DNA from: Allorhizobium ampelinum S4
GTDB taxonomy: Bacteria; Pseudomonadota; Alphaproteobacteria; Rhizobiales; Rhizobiaceae
Reading direction: 5' to 3'
DNA: 64,000 nucleotides
Assembly (NCBI RefSeq): GCF_000016285.1
Contig: NC_011989.1
Span: forward strand, 2,607,001-2,671,000
A program made the translations under genes and the position numbers. Shown piece after piece: positions 38,139 to 48,789 of this stretch. How positions within the stretch are numbered: position 1 is the first letter of the stretch; each line of letters begins with the position of its first letter. Below the pieces are notes generated by a model, which was given only the letters and a program-made list of their open reading frames with translations, did not search any database and had not been told where the DNA came from.

Positions 38139-39242
38139 ATGGGCTTCAAATGCGGTATCGTGGGACTGCCGAATGTCGGCAAGTCCACCCTTTTCAACGC
38201 GCTGACCAGGACGGCTGCGGCCCAGGCGGCCAACTATCCGTTCTGCACCATCGAGCCGAATACCGGCGAAGTGGCCGTGCCCGATCCGCGCATGCAGACG
38301 CTGGCCACCGTTGCGGGCTCGAAGGAAATCATCCCGACCCGGATTTCCTTCGTGGACATTGCCGGTCTGGTGCGTGGCGCTTCCAAGGGTGAAGGCCTGG
38401 GCAACAAGTTTCTTGCCAATATCCGTGAAGTCGATGCCGTCGTGCATGTGCTGCGCTGCTTCGAAGATGACGACATCACCCATGTCGAAGGCCGGATCGA
38501 TCCAGTTGGCGACGCCGAAACCATCGAAACAGAGCTGATGCTGGCCGATCTGGAAAGCCTGGAGCGCCGCACCGAGCAGACCCGCAAGCGCGCGGCCTCC
38601 AAGGACAAGGAATCGATGACGCTGCTGCCTGTCATGGATGGTGCGCTGAAGCTGTTGCAAGAGGGCAAGCCCGCCCGCCTGCTGTTGGCAAGCCTTGATG
38701 CCGAGGAACGCGAGGTGCTGAAAAGCCTGAACCTGCTGACCTCCCATCCGGTCCTCTACGTCTGCAATGTCGCCGAAGCCGATGCCGTAACCGGCAATGC
38801 CCATACCAAAGCCGTCGAGGAAATGGCCAAGGCACAAGGGGCGGAAACCGTAATCATTTCAGCGGCCATCGAAGCCGAAGTGGCGCAATTGCCAGACGAG
38901 GAAGCGGTCGAATTTCTGTCGGCACTCGGGCTGGAAGAAGCAGGTCTCGACCGGCTGATCCGCGCTGGCTATCACCTGCTCGACCTGATCACCTATTTCA
39001 CCGTCGGCCCCAAGGAAACCCGCGCCTGGACCATTCCGCGCGGCACCAAGGCACCCGCCGCAGCTGGTGTTATCCACACGGATTTCGAACGCGGCTTCAT
39101 CCGCGCCTTCACCATCGCCTATGACGATTACATCACCTACAAGGGTGAAGTCGGCGCCAAGGAAGCAGGCAAGGGCCGTGACGAAGGCAAGGAATATGTC
39201 GTGCATGACGGCGACGTCATCCACTTCCGCTTCAACACCTGA
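38139..39242 (+). CDS. ychF: Redox-regulated ATPase YchF
   Basis: 367 residues. The P-loop [33 protein letters not shown] and the C-terminal TGS domain ([23 protein letters not shown], shown in part) are universal in YchF/Ola1. It binds ATP and associates with ribosomes, and is linked to oxidative stress response. It follows pth, GNAT and clpS and ends at a terminator. Confidence 0.96.
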   Translation: MGFKCGIVGLPNVGKSTLFNALTRTAAAQAANYPFCTIEPNTGEVAVPDPRMQTLATVAGSKEIIPTRISFVDIAGLVRGASKGEGLGNKFLANIREVDAVVHVLRCFEDDDITHVEGRIDPVGDAETIETELMLADLESLERRTEQTRKRAASKDKESMTLLPVMDGALKLLQEGKPARLLLASLDAEEREVLKSLNLLTSHPVLYVCNVAEADAVTGNAHTKAVEEMAKAQGAETVIISAAIEAEVAQLPDEEAVEFLSALGLEEAGLDRLIRAGYHLLDLITYFTVGPKETRAWTIPRGTKAPAAAGVIHTDFERGFIRAFTIAYDDYITYKGEVGAKEAGKGRDEGKEYVVHDGDVIHFRFNT

Positions 39243-39273
39243 TCCATATTGCGACGGTCTAACAATCAATCAC

Positions 39274-39312
39274 AAGCGGGACGCTCATTCAAAAGCATCC
39301 CGCTTTTATTTT
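39274..39312 (+). terminator. Terminator after ychF
   Basis: AAGCGGGA (39274-39281) pairs with TCCCGCTT (39298-39305); GCT/AGC extends it inward. TTTTATTTT follows. Confidence 0.8.
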
Positions 39313-39396
39313 GCCCTTTAAAACGGTAGCCAACTGGGCAATATCAACCTGTTGGAGCGGTGTGGGTTACCGCCTCCTGCCATGAGGGGAGTGACT

Positions 39397-40893
39397 ATGC
39401 GTTCGATATCCGTGCCTGTATTGTTTCTATCCGCTGTCCTGATGCATGGGCAGGCAAACGCCGCCGATGTTACCCCTAAGGGCGCCAAGGACCTCAAGCA
39501 GCAGCTTTTGTCCGCCCTGCCGGACGGCATGGTCAAGGATGCGAGCGCCATGACGGTGCGGGCGCGCAAGAGCGCCTATGAGGTCCGGGTCAATACCATT
39601 GCGCTCTTCGGCATCGAGGCGATCAAGTTCACCAAGGCCGTGGGCATCAGCCCGGTCGTTTCCCTCATTCGGCCGCTGGACGGTGGCCTGTGGCAAATCG
39701 ACCAGGCAGGCGGGATCGATGTCAAAGGACAGACCAAGGAGAAAGGCCCCAAGTCCAACTTTCTCTTTTCGGTCGATTCCTACAGTATGACGGGCATCTA
39801 CGATCCAACCATCACCTATCTACAGTCCGGCACCTACAAGACCGAGGACATGCGGCTGCGATTGCAGACGGGTGACAGTTCGACGGACATACGCCTGGGC
39901 ACGATCAATTCCACAGTCCAGGGGGCGAAGGACGGTGATAAGACGATCACTGTTGCCAGCAGTGGCACATTTACCAACCTCGTTGAAGCCATCAGGGCTT
40001 CGAAAGCGGACCCTGCCGGTTTCCGCGCCGGTTCAGGCGAAAGCTCCGTGAAAATCGAAGGCGTTGCCTTCCAGCCGCTTCAGAAAATGATCGCGATCCT
40101 GGTCAAGAACTGGGACAAGTCGCCAATGGATGAGGCTGAAAAGCGCATTTTGATCCAGCTTTTCCGCTCGAATTTCCCGCTTTTCAAGACCATGTCCCAG
40201 ACCGTTGTCTATCGCGACATGCAGGTCGAGACCCCGCAAGGGCCGTTCACCGCCAAGCGTTTCGGCATAGAGACCATGATCGACGGTATCAGCAATGGCG
40301 CCAGATTCGGCTTCGGCCTGGATCTCGTCGAGCCGCGGATGGTAGCGGGTCTTGTGCCGGCGGCCTATGTGCCGCTCATTCCACAGACCGCGACAATCAA
40401 GGTAGCGGTGCCCAGCGTCAACGCGGCGGATGGCATCAATTACCTGATGGACAATGTCGATTACGATCCCGCCCAGCCGCTGACACCGCCGCAAAAGAGC
40501 GAAATCAGCCGTCGCTTCTTTCCCGATGGCATCGCCACCATTGCCTATGACGGGACCCGCCTGGCATCTTCGCTTTACGACGTCACGGTTACCGGTAAAA
40601 CCACCTTTGCCCTGACAGGCAACGACAAACCGCTGGTCGACGTAACCGTAACAGCACGCGATTTCGACAAGACCATTGCCTATCTCCAGACCAATGCCAA
40701 GCAAACGCCAGAGCTGGGCCAGACAGCATTTTTCCTGCTGATGGCGAAAGGCTTTGCCAAGACACAGGATGATGGCCAATTGCTTTGGCACGTGGAAACG
40801 GATCGCACCGGCCAGATCAAGGTCAACGGCAATGCTTTCAGTATTCCGGGTGCCGCTCCAGACCCCGCTCCAGGCACGCCTCCGGCACCGTAA
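39397..40893 (+). CDS. Exported protein of unknown function
   Basis: 498 residues with a signal peptide (MRSISVPVLFLSAVLMHGQANA) cut near ANA-AD. The body is rich in beta-strand-like repeats and has no cysteine motif or known catalytic signature that I recognise. The last ~20 residues are Pro/Ala-rich. GGGGAG before ATG 39397 decides the start. It may be a periplasmic structural or binding protein; function not assigned. Confidence 0.75.
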   Translation: MRSISVPVLFLSAVLMHGQANAADVTPKGAKDLKQQLLSALPDGMVKDASAMTVRARKSAYEVRVNTIALFGIEAIKFTKAVGISPVVSLIRPLDGGLWQIDQAGGIDVKGQTKEKGPKSNFLFSVDSYSMTGIYDPTITYLQSGTYKTEDMRLRLQTGDSSTDIRLGTINSTVQGAKDGDKTITVASSGTFTNLVEAIRASKADPAGFRAGSGESSVKIEGVAFQPLQKMIAILVKNWDKSPMDEAEKRILIQLFRSNFPLFKTMSQTVVYRDMQVETPQGPFTAKRFGIETMIDGISNGARFGFGLDLVEPRMVAGLVPAAYVPLIPQTATIKVAVPSVNAADGINYLMDNVDYDPAQPLTPPQKSEISRRFFPDGIATIAYDGTRLASSLYDVTVTGKTTFALTGNDKPLVDVTVTARDFDKTIAYLQTNAKQTPELGQTAFFLLMAKGFAKTQDDGQLLWHVETDRTGQIKVNGNAFSIPGAAPDPAPGTPPAP

Positions 40894-40941
40894 TTCTTGT
40901 ATCTGTGCTATTAGGGTTCGGATACGCCCAGAGAGGATATT

Positions 40942-41412
40942 ATGCAGACAGATAAATTATATTTTGAAGATTTTCCGGTTGGTACACGCCTGCCGCTTGG
41001 CCCCGTTACGGTGGATTTAAACGACATTATCCAGTTTGCCACAGAATTCGATCCGCAGCCGATGCATCTCGATGCGGAAGCCGGTGAGGCCAGCATTCTC
41101 GGCGGCTTGGCGGCCTCCGGCTGGCACACCTGCGGGCTTTTGATGCGGATGATGATCGACAGCTATATCCTGCGCTCCTATTCCGAGGGAGCGCCGGGCA
41201 TCGACTTCGTGCAGTGGAAAACGCCTGTCCTGGCGGGTGATACCCTGAGTGGCTTTTCCCTGGTTGAAGAGGCCCGGCCATTGCGCTCGCGCCCGGGGAT
41301 CGGTGTCATCACCAGCCGCCATGAGCTGGTCAACCAAAAGGGCGAAACCGTCATCGTCGCCCGCAATGCGGCCATGATGCGCCAGCGCCAACCGGCAGGA
41401 GACGTGGCATGA
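40942..41412 (+). CDS. MaoC-family dehydratase (first of pair)
   Basis: 156 residues of the hotdog fold. The hydratase motif FATEFDPQPMHLD is at ~31-43 with SGWHTCGL after it, giving the catalytic Asp and His. These enzymes hydrate enoyl-CoA or similar. GAGAGGATATT precedes the ATG. It overlaps the second MaoC gene by 4 bp, and the two resemble each other strongly, suggesting a duplication and a possible heterodimer. Confidence 0.88.
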   Translation: MQTDKLYFEDFPVGTRLPLGPVTVDLNDIIQFATEFDPQPMHLDAEAGEASILGGLAASGWHTCGLLMRMMIDSYILRSYSEGAPGIDFVQWKTPVLAGDTLSGFSLVEEARPLRSRPGIGVITSRHELVNQKGETVIVARNAAMMRQRQPAGDVA

Positions 41413-41880
41413 GAATGGTTGACCTGTTCCCCTTCGAGCAAAAAGTCGTGCTCGGCACCCGCCATTTCAACGCGGAGGACATTATCCGCTTTGCCACAAA
41501 ATTCGATCCGCAGCCCTTCCATGTCGATGCGGAAGCGGCGAAGTCCTACGTCTTCGGCGGTCTCTGCGCCTCGGGATGGCATACCTGTTCGGTGTGGATG
41601 CGGACCTTTCTCGACTTCATGGGCGAAGCCAACGCCAAAGCCATTGCCGAAGGCGTGACACCGCCGCGGCTTGGCCCCTCGCCCGGCTTTACCGACCTGA
41701 AATGGCTGAAACCGGTCTATGCCGGGGACGACATTACCTATAGCCTGACGGCACAAAACAGCCGTGCGCTCAGATCGCGTCCCGGCTGGCACCTCCACGC
41801 CAGCGTTGCCGAAGGCATGAACCAACAGGGCGAGCCGGTGCTGCGTTTCGTCAGCACCGTTCTTGAACAGGAGAATGACA

Positions 41881-41894
<14 letters not shown>
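41409..41894 (+). CDS. MaoC-family dehydratase (second of pair)
   Basis: 161 residues, with FATKFDPQPFHVD and SGWHTCSVW as in its neighbour. The same catalytic Asp/His positions are kept. It overlaps the previous gene by 4 bp and the following peroxidase gene by 14 bp, so the three form one operon. The substrate is unknown. Confidence 0.88.
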
Positions 41895-42360
<466 letters not shown>

Positions 42361-42407
42361 GAACCTGTCGGGTTCGGTGTGAACCCTATACACATCATAA
42401 CGGCTTT

Positions 42408-42605
42408 GATGCGCGGCTTACCACCCTCTGTCTTGCCGGACATCTCCCCCTCACGGGGGGAGATCGACGTGGAACTGGCCTCTCACACGTATACATTCAA
42501 TTCTGTTTGGCAACAGGCTTGATGGGAAACGGACATGCACCACCATCCGATCTCCCCCCCTTGAGGGGGAGATGCCTGGCAAGGCAGAGAGGGGTAAGCC
42601 GCATC
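42408..42605. mobile_element. MITE-like inverted-repeat element
   Basis: About 198 bp. The left end (42408-42455) GATGCGCGGCTTACC..., then CTTGCCGGACATCTCCCCCT, matches the reverse complement of the right end (42563-42605) with a few changes. The middle ~110 bp is unrelated and without a gene. Both ends carry a short hairpin of C5-G5 type. No transposase is present. It may be a non-autonomous element or a composite of rhizobial repeats; no target duplication is obvious. Confidence 0.6.
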
Positions 42606-42655
42606 CGCCATCGCGTAATCATAAAAGAAATAGATCGACAGCAAGTAACAGACAG

Positions 42656-43561
42656 CTATTCAGGAATAGCCAGTCTTTCACGACAAACCATCTCCGTAGC
42701 ATGTTGTAACCGTTTGACGGCATCAAACAGCCAGTCCAACTCTTCGAGCGTAACAACATATTCCGTGGAGTAGCGCGCCTCGACATAAGCGCGATGCAAT
42801 CGGTCGAAACAACGACGTGCCAAGCGGTTTTTCGGCGGCCAAACGTCTCGAAGACGGGCGTCATAGCTTTCAGCCAGAGGCCTGAGCTTCCGAAGACTGT
42901 GAAGCGGCGGGCTATAGAGAGTGAACACCAGCAGGACACAGTGATAGAAGCGTTCCGTGGCCTGATGGAGGTTGAAAGCCGCCTGTTTGAGCTGCATGTC
43001 CTTGCTGGCATAGCCCGCCAGTGTCACGTTATAGACAGCGCTCGGAAACCAATCATCGAAATAGGCTTGCGCCTTCGCTTGTCTCTCTTGCGCGGTGATC
43101 GGCTTCGGCTCGGCAAAGCCATGGCCCGGCACCTCGTAAAGAGGAATGCCATCGCTGATAACATCGACGAAAAACGGCAATCCCTGGGCCAGCTTGTCGT
43201 TCACGTCATGAAGCGAATGGACGATGAAATTTACCGGGGTTTTCAGGCGCTTGGTGACCAGCTCTTCGCGGATGATGCGGTCATGGGCCGTGCGCCAGAA
43301 TTCATCCTCGTCGGCAAAGGTCTCCGTGTTGACCACGACCAGTATATCGTAATCCGAGTAGTAGCCGCTGGCATGGTCCTCGACCCAGTTGCCACGCGCG
43401 TAGGAGCCGAACAGGAGGACCTTGAGAATCTGGCCGCCCTTGTTCTTGGCAGAAAGCCTGCCCTTTTGCGCCTCGTCGAATTCCTCGAAGAGAATTTTCA
43501 GGACACGATCCAGCTCCCGCCTTTTGCGCAGCGGCAAATGAGCTAGAAGATCGTGATCCAT
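42656..43561 (-). CDS. MNT nucleotidyltransferase-HEPN fusion protein
   Basis: 301 residues. The N-terminal nucleotidyltransferase domain (~1-150) has GSYARG and, after an 11-residue stretch, SDYDILV with the metal-binding Asp pair. The C-terminal region (~190-300) is helical: AAFNLHQATERFYHC resembles the HEPN core, and RCFDRLH (R-x5-H) is a possible RNase-like motif. MNT and HEPN are normally separate antitoxin and toxin; here they are one chain. Function (toxin-antitoxin, or antibiotic nucleotidylation) is inferred. It adjoins the MITE-like element. Confidence 0.85.
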   Translation of the reverse strand: MDHDLLAHLPLRKRRELDRVLKILFEEFDEAQKGRLSAKNKGGQILKVLLFGSYARGNWVEDHASGYYSDYDILVVVNTETFADEDEFWRTAHDRIIREELVTKRLKTPVNFIVHSLHDVNDKLAQGLPFFVDVISDGIPLYEVPGHGFAEPKPITAQERQAKAQAYFDDWFPSAVYNVTLAGYASKDMQLKQAAFNLHQATERFYHCVLLVFTLYSPPLHSLRKLRPLAESYDARLRDVWPPKNRLARRCFDRLHRAYVEARYSTEYVVTLEELDWLFDAVKRLQHATEMVCRERLAIPE

Positions 43562-43592
43562 CGCGGCATCCGTCGTTTCGGTTCAATAAAGA

Positions 43593-44135
43593 TCAATGCC
43601 CGGAAAATTCCACCAGCGTGCGCACTTCAACACCTAGCGCTTCCAGCTTCTTGCGGCCGCCGAGATCCGGCAGGTCGATGACGAAGCAGGCGGAGACGAC
43701 GTCGGCGCCGATCTGACGCAGTAGCTGCACTGCGCCGACGGCGGTGCCACCGGTGGCGATCAGGTCATCGACCAGAATGACCTTCTCGCCGGGCTGCACA
43801 GCATCGACATGCATTTCCATCTCGTCCACGCCATATTCCAGGCTATAGGCGATCCGCACCGTCGTGTGCGGCAGCTTGCCTTTCTTGCGGATCGGCACGA
43901 AACCGGCAGACAGCTGATGCGCCACCGCCCCGCCCAGAATGAAGCCGCGAGCCTCCATGCCGGCGATCTTGTCGATCTTCAACCCGGCATAGGGTTGCAC
44001 CAGCTCATCGACGGCGCGGCGAAACGCACGCGGATTGCCGAGCAGCGTGGTGATATCGCGAAACACGATGCCGGGCTTGGGATAATCCGGAATGGAGCGA
44101 ATGGCGGCGGAAAGTTCCTGGGAAATCTGTGTCAT
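43593..44135 (-). CDS. apt: Adenine phosphoribosyltransferase
   Basis: 180 residues. [30 protein letters not shown] and the PRPP loop [17 protein letters not shown] are diagnostic. It salvages adenine to AMP. It lies 31 bp after the MNT-HEPN start on the same strand. Confidence 0.96.
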   Translation of the reverse strand: MTQISQELSAAIRSIPDYPKPGIVFRDITTLLGNPRAFRRAVDELVQPYAGLKIDKIAGMEARGFILGGAVAHQLSAGFVPIRKKGKLPHTTVRIAYSLEYGVDEMEMHVDAVQPGEKVILVDDLIATGGTAVGAVQLLRQIGADVVSACFVIDLPDLGGRKKLEALGVEVRTLVEFSGH

Positions 44136-44277
44136 GGTCTGCCCGGCTGACGGAATTTCTAGTTGCGCCGGACCCTACTGCATTCTTCCTGAAATCGAAA
44201 TGGATTTAAGACGCTGTCCAGAGGCAATGTGATCGCAGACAAGCCCTCTATCTTGATCAACACATTCACAAAAAACA

Positions 44278-44307
44278 GCAAAAGGCGGCCCGAAGGCCGC
44301 CTTTTGC
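44278..44307 (-). terminator. Terminator of petABC
   Basis: GCAAAAGGCGGCC and GGCCGCCTTTTGC pair exactly around a 4-nt loop, with T5 following on the minus strand (44271-44275). It ends the petABC operon just after petC. Confidence 0.9.
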
Positions 44308-44332
44308 GAATTTGCGTCATACCAAGGAGAAA

Positions 44333-45187
44333 TCAATGTTCCTTGTTGGCATAAACCGATTTCTTGGTGAGGTAGACCAGGCCGGAGAAGATCAGCAGGA
44401 AGACCATGACCATGAAGCCAGTGCGCTTGCGTTCTTCCAGATGCGGTTCGGCAGCCCACATCAGGAAAGCCGAAACGTCCTTGGCATATTGGTCAACCGT
44501 CTGCGGCGCGCCATCGTCATAGGTCACCTGCCCCTCGCTGAGCGGCGGCGCCATGGCAAGTGCCGAGGCGGCAGAGAAATACGGGTTATAATGGGTGCCC
44601 TCGGCCACCGTCACGCCAGCCGGTGGGTCCTGATAGCCGGTCAGCAGCGCGTGGATATAATCCGGCCCGCCCTCCTGATATTGCGTGAAGATATCAAAGA
44701 TGAAGGTCGGGAAACCACGCTCGATGCCGCGTGCCTTGGCCAGCAGCGACATGTCCGGTGGTGCGGCGCCATTATTGGCGGCAGCGGCGGCTTCATGGTT
44801 GGGGAAGGGCGACGGGAAATGATCCGAAGGCACGGCCTTGCGGGTATACATTTCGCCGGACGCGTTCGGCCCATCCTGCACTTCGTATTCGGCGGCAAAG
44901 GTCTTCACCTGGGCCTCCGAATAGCCCAGGTCTTCCAGCGTGCGGAAGGAAACCAGGTTCATGGAATGGCAGGCGGAACAGACTTCCTTGTAGATCTTCA
45001 GGCCGCGCTGCAATTGTCCCTTGTCATATTTGCCGAAAGGCCCGGAAAAACTCCATTCCACCGGGGCTGGCTTATGAATGGGGTAATGGGGCGTTTCGCC
45101 TTCCGCATGTTCCTGCGCAAGCGCTGCGGAAAAGCCGAGACCGGTGGCGAATGCCAGCGACAGGAGGCTTGTGGCAAGCTTCTTCAT
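44333..45187 (-). CDS. petC: Cytochrome c1
   Basis: 284 residues. Signal peptide (~1-24, ending ALAQ), haem-binding CSACHSM, axial methionine region toward the C-terminus, and one C-terminal membrane anchor (FMVMVFLLIFSGLVYLT). It is the membrane-anchored c-type subunit of complex III. ATG 45187 has GAGAGGAT upstream; the longer frame to 45304 overlaps petB and is not needed. It is the third gene of petABC. Confidence 0.95.
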   Translation of the reverse strand: MKKLATSLLSLAFATGLGFSAALAQEHAEGETPHYPIHKPAPVEWSFSGPFGKYDKGQLQRGLKIYKEVCSACHSMNLVSFRTLEDLGYSEAQVKTFAAEYEVQDGPNASGEMYTRKAVPSDHFPSPFPNHEAAAAANNGAAPPDMSLLAKARGIERGFPTFIFDIFTQYQEGGPDYIHALLTGYQDPPAGVTVAEGTHYNPYFSAASALAMAPPLSEGQVTYDDGAPQTVDQYAKDVSAFLMWAAEPHLEERKRTGFMVMVFLLIFSGLVYLTKKSVYANKEH

Positions 45188-45212
45188 TGAGTTTATCCTC
45201 TCCCTGCCTGTC

Positions 45213-46481
45213 TCAGACATGCGCTTCGGCTGTTTTGCCGTTCTTGGCCAGAACAGCCTCGGTAATCGAGTTCGGAACCCGCCGTGGCGTTTCCAGCAGA
45301 CCAAGCAGAGGCATGATTACCAGGAAAAAGCCGAAGTAATACAGCGTACCGAACTGCGCCATGGTGGTGAATGTATCCGTCGGCTGACGTGAACCGAGCC
45401 AGCCGAGCAGGATACAATCGGCGACAAAGATCCAGAAGAACAGCTTGTACCAGGGACGGTAAACAGCAGAACGCACCTTGGACGTATCCAGCCAGGGCAG
45501 GAAGAACAAGACGATGATCGCCCCGAACATGACAAGCACGCCACCCAGCTTGGAATCGATGAACAGCACGTTGAAGGTGATGGCGCGCAGCATGGCGTAG
45601 AATGGCAGGAAGTACCATTCAGGAACGATATGCGCCGGGGTCTTCAGCGGGTCGGCCATGATGTAGTTGTCGGGATGGCCAAGGAAGTTCGGCATGTAGA
45701 AGATGAACCAGGCATAGGCGATCAGGAAGATCGACACGCCGAAGGCGTCCTTCAGCGTCGCATAGGGCGTGAACGGCACCGTGTCGGTCTTTGACTTCAC
45801 CTCAACCCCGGTCGGATTGGTCTGCCCGGTGACATGCAGTGCCCAGATATGCAGGATAACCACGCCTGCGATCATGAAGGGCAGCAGGTAATGCAGCGAG
45901 AAGAAGCGATTCAGCGTTGGCTGATCGACGGCGAAGCCGCCAAGCAGGAAGGTCTGGATCCACTCGCCCACATAAGGGAAGGCCGAGAAGAAGCCGGTGA
46001 TAACAGTCGCCCCCCAGAAGGACATCTGGCCCCAGGGCAGAACGTAGCCCATGAAGGCAGTTGCCATCATCAGCAGGAAGATCACCACGCCGAGAATCCA
46101 GAGGATTTCGCGGGGAGCCTTGTAGGACCCGTAGTAAAGACCACGGGCGATGTGCAGATAGACGGCGATGAAGAAGAAGGACGCGCCATTGGCATGCATA
46201 TAGCGCAGCAGCCAGCCATGATTGACGTCGCGCATGATCTTTTCGACGGAATTGAAGGCGACTGTGGTTTCAGCGGTATAATGCATGGCCAGCACGACGC
46301 CGGTCAGGATCTGCACGATCAGCATCACCGCCAGCATGGCGCCGAATGTATAGGCGTAGTTCAGATTGCGCGGCACGGGAAAAGCAATGAAACTGTCATA
46401 GACCAAGCGCGGCAAGGGTAGCCGCTGATCGATCCACCGTGTCAGCCCGCTCGAAGGCTGGTAACTGGAATGCCCACTCAT
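45213..46481 (-). CDS. petB: Cytochrome b of bc1 complex
   Basis: 422 residues with about eight membrane helices. [20 protein letters not shown] and [17 protein letters not shown] give two haem-ligand histidines, and [15 protein letters not shown] is the Qo-site PEWY motif. It carries the quinol oxidation and reduction sites. ATG 46481 follows GGGGGAGAGATTG. 26 bp separate it from petC. Confidence 0.96.
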   Translation of the reverse strand: MSGHSSYQPSSGLTRWIDQRLPLPRLVYDSFIAFPVPRNLNYAYTFGAMLAVMLIVQILTGVVLAMHYTAETTVAFNSVEKIMRDVNHGWLLRYMHANGASFFFIAVYLHIARGLYYGSYKAPREILWILGVVIFLLMMATAFMGYVLPWGQMSFWGATVITGFFSAFPYVGEWIQTFLLGGFAVDQPTLNRFFSLHYLLPFMIAGVVILHIWALHVTGQTNPTGVEVKSKTDTVPFTPYATLKDAFGVSIFLIAYAWFIFYMPNFLGHPDNYIMADPLKTPAHIVPEWYFLPFYAMLRAITFNVLFIDSKLGGVLVMFGAIIVLFFLPWLDTSKVRSAVYRPWYKLFFWIFVADCILLGWLGSRQPTDTFTTMAQFGTLYYFGFFLVIMPLLGLLETPRRVPNSITEAVLAKNGKTAEAHV

Positions 46482-46494
46482 CAATCTCTCCCCC

Positions 46495-47091
46495 TCAGCC
46501 GATCTTGATCACGGTATTGGATACGAACCCATAATTTGGAATATGCAGGTTTTCCGGCGCCGGACCTTTGCGGATACGGCCGGCCGTATCGTAGACCGAG
46601 CCATGGCAGGGACAGAACCACCCGCCATATTCCCCGGCCTGACCGAGCGGCACGCAGCCGAGATGGGTGCAGGAGCCGATCATCACGATCCAGTTTTCCT
46701 TGCCCTGCCCCGCCGAGCGGGCAAGATCCGTCGCCTGGGCGTCGTCGCCGGCATTGGCGTTGCGCGCCACCGGGTCCTTCAGCTGGGCAATCGGCACGCC
46801 CTTGGCTTCTTCCACTTCCTTGTCGGTGCGGTTGCGGATGAAGACCGGCTTGCCGCGCCACTTGACCGTCAGCGACATGCCCGGCTGAAGCGCCGAGACA
46901 TCCACCTCGATGGAGGCCAAAGCCAGGGTCGAGGCATCGGGCCGCATCTGGTCGATAAAGGGCCAGGCCACAGCCGCAGCGCCAACTGCGCCCGCCATGC
47001 CGGTGGCGAGATAAAGGAAGTCGCGGCGCGTCGGCTCGCCCGCGCCCATGCCTCCGCTCGCAGTTTCAGTCTGTGTATTGTGTTCGCTCAC
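46495..47091 (-). CDS. petA: Ubiquinol-cytochrome c reductase Rieske subunit
   Basis: 198 residues. Tat-type signal anchor with [20 protein letters not shown], then CTHLGCVP and CPCHGSVYD binding the [2Fe-2S] cluster by two Cys and two His. GTG 47091 has GAGGATGG upstream; a longer frame to 47175 has no support. First gene of petABC, 13 bp before petB. Confidence 0.95.
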   Translation of the reverse strand: MSEHNTQTETASGGMGAGEPTRRDFLYLATGMAGAVGAAAVAWPFIDQMRPDASTLALASIEVDVSALQPGMSLTVKWRGKPVFIRNRTDKEVEEAKGVPIAQLKDPVARNANAGDDAQATDLARSAGQGKENWIVMIGSCTHLGCVPLGQAGEYGGWFCPCHGSVYDTAGRIRKGPAPENLHIPNYGFVSNTVIKIG

Positions 47092-47779
47092 GGTCAAACC
47101 ATCCTCTTCGCATCGCCTGCGACAAACCGTTGGAGCGCCATGGGTCACTCTCACCCGCAAAGGACGCTCGATCACTTTTCATCCACCGCAATACCCGTTC
47201 AACGAGCAGGTCCTACGGCAGCGGTCCCCCTGACGGCATCCATGACGCCACAAAATCGCCATGGATTCTCCGCCTCCAAGTCAATTTCTATGCGCGCTGG
47301 TGAAATCTGTCCAGTGTTCAACCGCATCAGAGGCAACATGTCGCGGAAAACTTTAGGAAAACCAGGGATAAAAATTCCCCTGCAATTGCAGGGGTTTGCG
47401 CTTTATCAAGAGCCAGGACACGAGAAGAGCCCTGTTTTTCACGCTTTTGGCTGCGAACCTTATTTGAAAAAAGTCAAGACTTGTGCAATGCGCAAGTGAC
47501 TGTTGCGCTGCAAAATTTTCGTGATCTGCATGTGTAATCGTTGTGAGTTGACCTCGGGATTTTGGCAGTCTCGTTATAAAGCCCAAGGGTGCAAGCTTGA
47601 TTGCCGGATCTCGTCTTTTTCAGAAATCACGTTCTGTGCCATCTGACAGGCCGTATGCATGGTGCTGGCAACCGGAAGCGGCTTAAAGATAAAATCATGC
47701 AACAAATAGAAAGCGTTATAGAAACGCAGTCTGCACCCTATAGTCTGCATGACACTGCAATTCCGCAAAAGGCAAGAAG
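47092..47779. other. 688-bp divergent intergenic region upstream of petABC
   Basis: No convincing gene. A perfect 18-bp palindrome, CCCCTGCAATTGCAGGGG, is at 47377-47394, and CTTGTGC-AAT-GCGCAAG, with one mismatch, is at ~47474-47490. They may be operators for petABC, perhaps for the PetP or PetR-like regulator. Confidence 0.45.
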
Positions 47780-48721
47780 ATGAAATCGATGCTGCTGCAC
47801 ATTATGGCAACCCTGCTCGTACTTGCCCTTGGCCTGTTTGCCCTGCGTTACACGACCAGTTTCTGGGGTGCGGGGGTGATCTATAGTCTCCAGCTGCACG
47901 CCGGGCTGGTCATGCTGCTCATGGCGCTGTTCTGCCTGGCGCTACGCCCCGGCCTGTTCACCATGACGCTTCTGGCCGCTACAGTTTTTATTGCCGGTCA
48001 TGCCGTCTGGATGATCTGGGCCACCCTGCCGCCAACACCCCGGATCGATCTGGCGCACATGCAGCCGTTCAGGGTCGTGTCCTTCAACGTGCTGGGTGAC
48101 AACCTGGAAAACGGCAGTGCGATCACCGATTACATTCTCGAATCGGGGGCGGATGTCGCCTATGTGATGGAGGCTGCCCCCGTTTCCCTGCATCTCGACC
48201 GGCTCGCCAAGACCTATCCCTACCGAATCGGCTGCGGCGAGCACACGCCGACCTGCGACCTGATGATCCTCTCGAAATATCCGCTCGACATGGTCTATGT
48301 CGGCAATCTCAGCGACCTCAGGCGCGACCGGTTTGCCATGGCGAAAATCCATGTCGGCGGCACCGCCTTGCATCTGGCCGCCGCGCATTTGAGCAAGCCC
48401 TATTTCGACGGCTACCACATGGAGGAACTGGGAGAACTGGGCGACGTCTTGAGCGGCATCGATGGCCCTCTCCTGCTGGCTGGCGATTTCAACGCCTCAA
48501 CGCTGGCACCCGACATGCAGAAACTGCTGAAAGTCACCGGCATGAACACGACTGGGCTCGAGCCCGCCACCTGGCCCATCATCGGCGGCGCCTTCGGCGT
48601 GCCGATCGACCATATCTACATCCGCAGCCCGCTGATGGCGGCGAAGCTGTCACGCATTCCCTCGAATTTCGGCTCCAACCATTATGGATTGATCACCGAT
48701 CTGTTGCTGCCGAAGCCATGA
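47780..48721 (+). CDS. Membrane endonuclease/exonuclease/phosphatase-family protein
   Basis: 313 residues: three membrane segments in the first ~85 residues and a cytoplasmic or periplasmic EEP domain after ~95. Motifs: VVSFNVLGDN, DVAYVMEAAP, LLLAGDFNAS, PIDHIYI and SNHYGLITDL (final SDH replaced by SNH). Substrates could be phosphoesters or lipids. ATG has GGCAAGAAG upstream. Confidence 0.85.
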   Translation: MKSMLLHIMATLLVLALGLFALRYTTSFWGAGVIYSLQLHAGLVMLLMALFCLALRPGLFTMTLLAATVFIAGHAVWMIWATLPPTPRIDLAHMQPFRVVSFNVLGDNLENGSAITDYILESGADVAYVMEAAPVSLHLDRLAKTYPYRIGCGEHTPTCDLMILSKYPLDMVYVGNLSDLRRDRFAMAKIHVGGTALHLAAAHLSKPYFDGYHMEELGELGDVLSGIDGPLLLAGDFNASTLAPDMQKLLKVTGMNTTGLEPATWPIIGGAFGVPIDHIYIRSPLMAAKLSRIPSNFGSNHYGLITDLLLPKP

Positions 48722-48789
48722 GGCCTAATAGTTCTATTAGCTTGTTGAGTGGCATTGCGGAATAATGAACTCCGCCCCGGAAGGACGGC

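Noticed and set aside
46543..47499. 318-codon plus-strand frame
   Set aside because: Antisense to the Rieske gene and then through the intergenic region; no ribosome-binding site.
47601..47783. 60-codon frame overlapping the start of the EEP-family gene
   Set aside because: No ribosome-binding site and no protein-like pattern.
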